DNA of 64,000 bases from Ottelia alismoides. Its lineage: Eukaryota > Streptophyta > Magnoliopsida > Alismatales > Hydrocharitaceae. Positions 56,625 through 64,000 of this stretch are shown here, in pieces. Within the stretch, counting starts at the first letter, position 1. Every line of letters starts with the position of its first letter. The notes below the pieces were generated by a model. The model worked only from the letters and a program-made list of their open reading frames with translations, did no database searches and was not told where the DNA came from. The stretch is taken from positions 124,001-188,000 of the forward strand of contig JAZKJV010006932.1 in NCBI GenBank assembly GCA_037367405.1. Direction: 5' to 3'. The translations under genes and the position numbers were made by a program.

Positions 56625-58742
56625 TTCTCAAGCATTGTATATATAGAAGAGCAATGGGGTACCTCTCCTTTTATAACATTTTGGGATCCATGGATCTCAA
56701 TCCATGGGACAACACAAATCCAATGGTCCTCATTGATTGTGTTTCTTTTAATGGCTAAGATTTGTGTTGGTAAAAACCAACAACAATTAATTTAATAAAA
56801 ATCAAATATATATATTAAATATAATTTGATTTATATCAAATCAATCTCCATTGAAGAAATAGGAAAGGAGGCAAGCCTCCTTCCATGAAGGGAGTGGACG
56901 GCCACCACATTCCATGTAGGAAATGTGGTTGTCCACCCTCCATACAAGGAAGGTGGCTTTTTCTCCTTTTATTCCATGAGATACATTATCCTATTAATTT
57001 CTTTAATATTTGCAACAACTTTTGTTGCAAATTATTTCACAAAAATAAATCCAATTTATTTTGTGAACATTGCAATCATGCCATTAAAAAATTGTGAATC
57101 ACATTCACAACCCAAAATAAAATGTAAATTATATTTTCAATTTAATGTTCCAATGTGAATCCAATTCACACTAACATTTAATTAACAAATGTAAATTACA
57201 AACATCTCTCTCTTATATATTATAAATCACATTTATAATATATTTGATTAATATGGATATTGCTATCTACATTATTCATATCCATGATAATTAAATCAAA
57301 TTTAATCATCTTGGATCTCTATTCTGATGTGCCCAAATAATATGAATCATATTCACATTATTTACATCTTTGATAATTAAATCACATTTATTTATTTTAG
57401 ATAAATCTCCTTATAATATGAATCAAATTCATATTATTCATGATAATTAAATCACATTTAATTATCCATTTCTCAATACTCAGATACATATATCAACAAT
57501 AGAATTATCCATGAACCCTTTCAAGGATAATGCGCTTTCTCCGCGAATACTTGGAGATAAGGACAAGGCGATTGTTCCGCGTATAGTGACTTGGATATTG
57601 AGATCATATCTCAAATCCAGATCACGGGCCTCCCATAGATGCTTGATTAAATCAAGACCGCAAATCTAATCTTCTCATTGCATCTGAATCACATTCAGAT
57701 CAATGTCCAACATTTGGACTAAGATCAGATTACTTCTATACCGAGAGGAGTCACTAAAATCCAGACCCGTTTCATCACTCCCTAGGAATGGAAGCGTCAT
57801 GGTTATACAATCGTTTATGATCACATCACCCTCAGGTATTCCCAATACATGTACATTCTGCATACTGGAATACTCAGAATAAACCCGAAGTATTGGATCA
57901 ACTTTATACTGTCTACTTCATGGTTTTATCAGTAAGTTTCTCATTCGATCATTGGGAGTCGGTATCGATCATATACTTTCCAAAAGCATATATCATACCT
58001 AGGTCTTGATCATATACTTTCCAAAAGTATATATCAAGCCTACAAATTCAGTCAAGCTTCCAAAGCGAGACGACCGTGCGCACGGAATTTGATTCTTCCC
58101 AATACCTCATGAGTGAGCTCATGTCTTCCGGTTCAATAACTGAACCTGTATGATCCCTTTGAGAGATCGTATTACTCATATGCCCTTATATGCACAACAG
58201 CGCGCCGGTGTATAGACCTTGGTTAGGTCATCAACCTATTGGTCTGCCAAATGTACATACTTAGGCATATAGTAACACATCTGTCTCCGGTCAGAGGATG
58301 CGTGCCTGTATCGTGACAGCATACGATATAGGACTTTGGTTATCTCGATCTCGTTAAGTCAACTCTTTGACCTAACTAATCTGACACCTCCGAATCTCTA
58401 TTCCTATGCAGAGGACTTGCATCAAGAGGTCGGTCAGATATCAGCCTAAATGAGAAAGGATTGTCATCTCCTACTCAGGCTGGAGATCATCTCTTAACAA
58501 TCATTTGACGGTGCTTGATGAGTCCTCAATCTAACTCTTTAGATATTCATCCAAGCACCAGCCTCTATGATTCAACAGTTGAATCAACAGCTGTATGATC
58601 ATCAAGATGGCCATGGTACATAACCCTAATTGTACTAAGGGAACTATTATGCAAATTATTTATTCTTCATTTCAGATCAGGGAATGATATTTGCAATAAC
58701 ATTTATTGCATAATGGCTCGTTGTGGGCTCGCATGTCCAACA
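56071..58742 (-). repeat. Solo long LTR, 2672 bp (copy 2, inverted)
   Basis: On the minus strand it starts TGTTGGACATGCGAGCCCAC and ends GGATCTAACCGTATCCTTCA, matching copy 1 at 20819-23468. The flanks GAGGT (56066-56070) and GAGAT (58743-58747) are a one-mismatch duplication. Removing the LTR and one flank restores the local copia reading DEVDKRRY. The hairpin array, the TATA box and the promoter-side CT-rich tract are all present; the tract has grown into an (AG)n run on the plus strand. Confidence 0.9.
56581..56621. repeat. (AG)n microsatellite in the long LTR
   Basis: About twenty AG dinucleotides in a row lie at the position where copy 1 has a CT-rich, non-repetitive start region. It is a local expansion after the two LTR copies separated. 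Confidence 0.9.
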
Positions 58743-59408
58743 GAGATGGACAAGAGAAGATACAATGAGCTTGTTAGAAAGCTTTTATATGTGACGATCA
58801 CCAAACCAAACATCTTCTTTGTCCCAAGCAAAGTAAGTCAGTTCATGGAGCAACCGCGTCATGTACATATGGATGCAATTTCCAGGATCCTAACACAAGA
58901 TTACTCTTGAGCAAAGGGGCATCCCTTGAGATCACATGTGTAGATGATTATGCTTTTTCCTTGAAGACAAGAAATCAACGTATGGATTTGCAGTGTTCAT
59001 TGGAAGCTCGTTGGTCTCATGGAAAAGAAAGAAAGAAAATGAGGTTGTAAGTCAAGGGTTGGATTTGAATACACAACCATGAATCAAGGTAGCACTAAGA
59101 TGATGTAGGTCGGGTTTATCTTGACTGAGCCATACATTAACACACCTCTTCCCATACATAAACTATGGGACAATCAAGTCGCATTGTTTATTGCCAACAA
59201 TCCATCCTTCCATGAACGCACCAAAACATTGAGGTGGATTACCACTACACTAGAGACATGATACATAAGGACTTAATCAATATATCACATATCATCCAAG
59301 CAGAGCAAACTACATATATATTTACTAAGAATGTATTTAGAGAACAATTACATAAGTGTTCTAACAAGTTGAGCATGATAGATATCTATGACCCAGCTTG
59401 AGGGAAAA

Positions 59409-59533
59409 TGTTATAGCATTTATGTTATTTATTATTCCATTTTATGTGATTTCCCCTTTTGTTATTTGCCCTCTAGGATTCTCCTCTGTATAAAGGAGCC
59501 ATGAGCCCTTCAAGTCATTTGTTTGTTTCCGCG
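59409..59533 (+). repeat. 3' LTR of the degenerate copia element
   Basis: It begins TGTTATAGCATTTATG and follows the 5' LTR through CCCTCTAGGATTCTCCTCTG and TGTTTGTTTCCGCG. The terminal CA has become CG. About 17 bp shorter than the 5' LTR. Confidence 0.8.
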
Positions 59534-59752
59534 TGATTATTGAAGTGCCTAAAAGAAGCTACACAGAAGCAAGTCAATATTGCAATGCTTTTTTAAAAGA
59601 ATAAGAATTATATTCTCTTTTATAAGCATTCCAACACAATACAAAATATACACATAAGATAAAACTAAAGGCAAAGTAGAAACATGAATAGGAACCATTA
59701 TGGATCTTATGGTAACAACACTACGACAATAGTGTAATTTATAACATCCTAC
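59534..59752. other. Intron sequence beside the ADD exon
   Basis: AT-rich and without recognised motifs up to the splice donor of the ADD exon. Confidence 0.5.
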
Positions 59753-60042
59753 CGTTTTGTACCATTCAGAACCGAATCTGAATTTTCAGAACTGGAACTA
59801 GATACTGCTGTCATATCGAAAGCAAGGTTGCATTCCATCACAAGTTTATGCAACAGATTAGGCTCACAAGAACAGCAACGCCAACTAGAAGATTTTGACA
59901 GTAGCAGCTGCTCTTCACCCATATTTTTACATACACATGTCGTGCAGAATGACATCTTGCAGAAACTGCAATTAACCAAATTGGCACATTTGCCGCACCA
60001 TCTGCAATAGCCATCAGAATCAATGTCCAGCAGGCCATCCAC
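59753..60042 (-). CDS. ATRX: ATRX-like chromatin remodeller, ADD zinc-finger exon
   Basis: The exon begins VDGLLDIDSDGYCRWCGKC after an acceptor CTAATCTAG and encodes an ADD domain: CRWCGKCANLVNC, SFCKMSFCTTCVC and WRCCSCEPN give the clustered cysteines of its combined GATA-like and PHD-like fingers. It ends in a serine-rich tail (SSSSSENSDSVLNGTK) and the donor ACG|GTAGG. 290 bp, so two bases carry over. In ATRX the ADD domain reads the histone H3 tail. No upstream exon was found to 64000, so the intron on that side is at least 3.9 kb. Confidence 0.9.
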
Positions 60043-62739
60043 CTAGATTAGATTGAGTATTATATTAAAAAAGAGTCAGGTACATATACCAGTATATAGT
60101 AGTAATCTACAACAAATAAAAAATATATTAGAGAATTAACAGCATCATGAAACAAATTAAGCAAGGTCATGCCAAGGAATTAGAATACTATAGTTCATGA
60201 AGTAACAGTATATATAGTTTGATAAATCAAGGTGTGCACATCCACACCCTCATATTCAAAAGTATGCTACTAATGTTTATATATAATATATCAAACAAGC
60301 AAGGATTCTCAAAAGAAACGCAATTGCATATGATAGAAAATCCCTGATTAGAAGAGCCTCTCTAACGGTTTGGTAGTAGAAGCAGTGGCTCCCACTTAAA
60401 AAGGACCAGGGTTCGAATCCTCCCCCCAAATCCCCGATTAGTTGCAAACTTGAAGAAAAATAGTGGCATCAAATACAAAACTTTGTGGCACTCATAGTAG
60501 GGAGCATTCAGATACAGGCAACCATAAACATACAAATGACGCCAATAGCAGACAAATGGAGATGACGCATATGCATGTGCAACCCTGCTAGCACGAGCAG
60601 CTTTAACAGCGAACACTGCAGCATGTCTTCATGTTAGCCATGCCATCCCTTTCATGAACCCTCTCAGCAATTTTATCATGAAACTCAATTTTTTGTTATC
60701 CATGCTAGAGAACACTAGATGATCCAGTGAACTTCCTATTACTGCCAACTAAATACTGAGTACTGCAGCAACGGGAGTATGTCTACTATATATGGCATCC
60801 TTCGTCTTAATATAACAAATGTTTTCTACATTTGAACCCCACTCCACTAGCATGCTTCGATCGCAAATCACAAGGAGTTACCGCTGCAAATACTGCATCA
60901 GCTGCATCAGGAAATGCAGCTTCCTACTCCATCAAGATCTACTACCTCATGACTCAGAATCCAACGTAATAAAAATAAAACTGGCTAATTGCAACTTCCT
61001 GCCTCTTTATAATGCATTTTTCTGCTTTGAAGCAAGGAAGAGGACGATCTGTGTTGTGCAACCTAAACCAAAAGGGTCTACCCCATGCTAAAGAGTAGTC
61101 ATGTAATATTATTGCTCTATTGAGGAGTTAACAATATGCAAACTCATAATGCAAAAATCATGCAACATACTACCAAGAACTTACAAGCCTTTATCAGATG
61201 CATTCGCAAGAGTCCAGTGTGGCATGCCTATATTAGTTTATGAAAGTCCATGGAACAATCCATAATTCTTCCTAGTTACGTTTGGGCACTATGAAAGTTC
61301 TACCACATAAGATTTCTACCATCCAAACACTACCTTAAATCATTATATGTGTGCGTTACTGTTTTTGGATGTTTTAATAATAAATTACTCAATATGGATT
61401 GCGAGAACTATTCACTATAATATAGGACGAAGATGATCCAATGGTGTCACGCAAATTAGATTAGGGCATCTTTCCATTAATAAGAATAACGGACCAGTAA
61501 AAGACAAAACACTACGTTTATATAAACATATCCTTTATCTAATGCTTAGTCCAATATGCAAGGTAAGATAACTATACCATCTTTCTGAGGAAAGGTCATT
61601 CAGCAAGAGGGTCACCTTGACTTTGATAGAAAGTAATACAGATGGACTAGTAGCATAGAGACTCGGAATTATCATCTACTTTTTGAGCCATTTACCATTT
61701 ATTTGAGATATCAATTTTCTATCTAATATGACATAAGACAGAAATCATAGAAATAATTAAAGAATTTCAAGCATTAGTGCAGAACGGACATGGTAAAAAT
61801 CAAAACTGCTCATCCCGATAGAGGCGGTGTATACATTTTAAAAATTTAAGAAATTTTCTTAATGAGAAATGGATCATCTCCAAGTTACACCCACCAAAAT
61901 ACATTAAAAGTGTCTTAGGAAGATGAGTTGCATCAAATATAGTTTTATTTTTTATGATGAAAATAAAGAGATGTCTTTATCATTCTTCGTATATGTATTC
62001 AGCCAGAAATCAACATCCAACAGGATAAATACTAGTTGTCCGTATTTGCTTTTGTATGCACGAAGACAAGAGATGCAAAATGTATAGTTGTTTTTCTCAT
62101 GAACATGATCCTGAAGTATATACTAGGACCATCGCATCATTTTCACATTGAGTATTTTTTTAAACGAATAAAGGGTTAAACATAGATGAGACGTCCACGC
62201 AAATCAAGTATTATTATTTGTTCCAAAAAGGAATTCTCATTAACACAAGAGTGGTTGTTTTTAAAGCTACTTCTCTAAATTAAAAACCAAGCACTCGGAG
62301 ATTTTATGTATCATGAACTATACATGCATAACTATGCTAATACTTGAGATGAAATAGATTTTTTTCAAATCTCGAATTTAACTTTAGTAATCTTTGCATG
62401 CATTTGGAGAGAAATATGGACTCCTATAATTCATTGCTCCATGTGAAAGAAGAGTTATTGAACTAAATGGGAAATATTAGAATTCGTGTTATTATGGTGT
62501 CCGGATTTTTAAAGAAATCCATCTTGTTTCTATACTCGTAATTTTCTAAAAGTAAACATTTTGGATTACGTGTCTGCGGCAGGCTACTTTTTTTGTATCT
62601 TACGATTTTATATAGCAAATTACATATGCGATACATGACCAAGGATGCCAATTTTACAATGCAATTTAAAGCCTTTAAAATGTCAAGGACTAGAAGGAGA
62701 CTTTGTTTCTTTGTTGCTATATTTCTATTAAGTTTTTAT
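60043..62739. other. AT-rich intron upstream of the ADD exon
   Basis: Apart from the 76-bp insert, no exon, transposon or RNA gene was recognised. Short open frames such as 60819-61091 lack any known domain. Confidence 0.45.
60352..60427 (+). repeat. 76-bp tRNA-like insert with target duplication
   Basis: AAATCCCTGATTAG (60338-60351) and AAATCCCCGATTAG (60428-60441) flank exactly 76 bp containing GGTTTGGTAGTAGAAG (A-box region) and AGGGTTCGAATCC (B box). The length equals one tRNA, but the acceptor arms do not pair convincingly. It looks like a tRNA-derived SINE head or a retroposed tRNA relic, not a functional tRNA gene. Confidence 0.65.
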
Positions 62740-64000
62740 AAATGATGTAAAATAAGTGTAATAATATATATAACCCATTATCCTAATGAGAACAATTCGA
62801 TTAAATAAAGAATAAATCAATCCCAAATTTAGACTGCGTTGTTGTAGCTAACGTCGTGCTTCTGAAAAGTTCAGTGTTATTCATTTTAGATTTTAAAACA
62901 TTTTTCAGAACTCCAACCGTACGGATTGAAACATTATAATGCAAATATTGATTGGAAAAAAATCCACAGAAAAGGATTTTACATAATGTATGTTTTAACT
63001 GGTTTTTTACAGTATCATAACTACTTGCTTAAAATGATTTTTAGTTTCACAATAAAACACTTTATAAAAGCATATTCAACCGTGTATCTACCATGTAATG
63101 ATCTAGTGGTAGTACAGTATGTCTACCACACAAAAGATCAGGGTTCAAATCCTAGTCTTGCAGGGTTGTGTTAGGTAGTCGACGGCTAGCATAAAAAATA
63201 GTCGAATGTTTCAATATGGATTTGAGCAAGAATCCATGTAGCCGACCCACTTTTAGTAAGAGAAGGCATAGTACATTTTTATAAAAGCATATTCAACAAA
63301 AAAGGAAATTTTAAGAGAGTAAGGAGATCCCATGTTTCAGGGCTTACGAGAACTAGAGAATATAAGATTTATGCTACATATTTAAATTGAAGATAGTTAA
63401 TATCCTAGACGGGGCACCTTCTATTATCTATCTAAAACACCGCCCAACATCCCACGTCTTATGTTGCGATTTTTCAGTGACGTAATTAAAATAATGATGG
63501 ATATTATGCGCAGTAATGCACACAACCCATTACCCACATGAGTACAATTCGATCAAATAATAAAACAAATCAATTCCAAATTTTGAATGTGCAGTTGCAA
63601 TAAATTTAACACCATGCTTTGGAAAGTTCAATTTATATCGATTGTTAAAATTTCAAAATATTTTTTTGAAATGCAACCTTACATCTTGAACCATTATAAT
63701 GCAAATGGGTATTGGTACAAGATTTACATTAAGGGAATTTACACAATAATACAATATTAACTATATCTTATATAGTGCAACATATATAGTTTTCAGAAAA
63801 ATAAAGTGCAATATCCTTGACTTAATTGATTTTCATTTCCCCCCATCATATAAAAGTCTAATTCACAAAAATATAAATGATAAGAGAGGAGGGAGATCTC
63901 ATGTAACAGTCATGTTACAGGGCAGATAAGAACCAATAAGATAAAATAAGAGATTTGTTTTATATCTCCTATATCAATGATAGTTAATATACTTCAGGGT
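62740..64000. repeat. Diverged direct repeats in AT-rich intron
   Basis: ATAACCCATTATCCTAATGA and AACAATTCGATTAAATAAAG near 62770 correspond to ACAACCCATTACCCACATGA and TACAATTCGATCAAATAATA near 63525. CATTATAATGCAAATATTGA (62930) corresponds to CATTATAATGCAAATGGGTA (63691). A second block, AAGAGAGTAAGGAGATCCCA (63314), recurs as AAGAGAGGAGGGAGATCTCA (63882). The unit is therefore about 570 bp, enlarged between the first two copies by the SINE. Confidence 0.7.
63081..63277 (+). repeat. Au-like SINE with 20-bp target duplication
   Basis: TTTATAAAAGCATATTCAAC occurs perfectly at 63061-63080 and 63278-63297. The 197-bp insert has CTAGTGGTAGTACAG (A-box region), AGGGTTCAAATCC (B box), GTTAGGTAGTCGACGGCTAG in the body and GAATCCATGTAGCCGACCCA near the 3' end, as in the SINE at 560-754. 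The perfect long duplication makes it one of the younger insertions here. Confidence 0.9.

Larger units (their letters stand above)
54600..59400 (+). pseudogene. Copia RT/RNase H with tandem duplication
   Basis: RT remnants begin near 54690 (VNCFKDILVAHGFTQIHR-like) and 54840 (LDLKNAFLYGNSQEELYMQ across frames). The segment from about 55171 (ACTATCTTGGACTATAATTT) to 55899 recurs from about 55901 (ACTATCTTGAGCTATAATTT) onward. The second copy is broken at 56070 and resumes at 58743, giving KRRYNELVRKLLYVTITKPN twice overall (55350 and 58750). RNase H pieces (VFIGSSLVS) also appear twice. The final part ends before the purine tract near 59395. Confidence 0.8.
51376..59533 (+). mobile_element. 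Degenerate Ty1-copia element interrupted by a solo LTR
   Basis: A 142-bp LTR (51376-51517, TGTTACGGGAAG..TTTCTGCA) is followed by the primer-binding site TGGTATCAGAGCC. A matching LTR starts at 59409 after an AGCTTGAGGGAAAA tract. Between them are gag, integrase, RT and RNase H remnants in order. About 730 bp of RT/RNase H is tandemly duplicated, and a 2.67-kb LTR of another family splits the second copy. Without that LTR the element is about 5.5 kb, close to the copy at 10108. The possible target sites CAATC and TGATT differ at three positions. Confidence 0.88.
31254..59752 (-). other. ATRX-like gene, 28.5-kb intron
   Basis: The donor is ACG|GTAGGATG at the end of the ADD exon and the acceptor TTGTGGCAG|G at 31253. 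Joining them gives ..NGTKRKRKHKRKIRR without a frame break, so no further exon is needed. The intron holds L1, copia, hAT-like, SINE and Pack-MULE insertions described separately, on both strands. The stretch 31254-31605 is repeat-free and shows no other feature. Confidence 0.75.

Noticed and set aside
59828..60010. Plus-strand 60-residue open frame
   Set aside because: It is the shadow of the minus-strand ADD exon.
60352..60427. Functional tRNA gene
   Set aside because: A and B boxes are present but the acceptor stem does not pair and a target duplication flanks the sequence.

Overview
This is plant nuclear DNA, probably angiosperm, with no bacterial or organellar signal. Ty1-copia and LINE remnants, Au-like SINEs, MULE and hAT-type DNA elements and a plant mobile domain gene fragment fill almost all of it. 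The species cannot be named from the sequence alone.

The only host gene I can support is an ATRX-type SNF2 chromatin remodeller (Arabidopsis CHR20 relative) on the minus strand. Three exons are visible: the ADD zinc-finger exon (59753-60042), an 88-bp basic exon (31166-31253) and a 204-bp exon leading into the SNF2 domain (30873-31076). The ADD exon leaves two coding bases (CG) and the 88-bp exon starts with the G that completes an Arg codon. The two therefore splice in phase across a 28,499-bp intron. The rest of the SNF2 domain is not in the window, so the next intron exceeds 30.8 kb. On this reading the whole 64 kb lies inside one transcription unit and nearly every repeat is intronic.

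Layout. 0-6 kb: a copia LTR, an RTE-type LINE, two L1 fragments head to head, an Au-like SINE and a small hAT-like element. 6.5-9 kb: two larger hAT-like elements. 10.1-15.2 kb: a nearly intact minus-strand Ty1-copia element with 144-bp LTRs and a perfect 5-bp target duplication. 16-25.4 kb: an L1 with a 1-kb tandem duplication, copia relics and a 2.65-kb solo LTR holding a dense hairpin array. 27.0-30.4 kb: a MULE with 194-bp apparently identical terminal inverted repeats, a gutted transposase and a plant mobile domain gene. 31.6-35.3 kb: an L1 with a 19-bp target duplication carrying two hAT-like elements. 35.5-39 kb: hAT-like elements tangled with a copia 3' end. 39.4-48.4 kb: an L1 split by an LTR element that itself carries a Pack-MULE with captured hnRNP/RRM exons. 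49.5-59.5 kb: another L1, then a copia element interrupted by a second copy of the 2.65-kb LTR in inverted orientation. 60-64 kb: AT-rich intron, a 76-bp tRNA-like insert, diverged repeats and an Au-like SINE with a 20-bp target duplication.

The most unusual theme is palindromy. At least four small element families share hAT-like features (CA..TG ends, several starting CAAGGT, with 8-bp or near-8-bp target duplications), yet each carries its own palindromic motif at both ends: GCCTCGAGGC, GAAATTTC, GATATATC and GAATATTC. A fifth cluster uses GCATACTCGGCCGAGTATGC-like motifs. The MULE and the 2.65-kb LTR independently carry serial hairpins whose loops are conserved while their stems change in a paired way. 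All assignments rest on reading motifs and coordinates by eye; no search was run.
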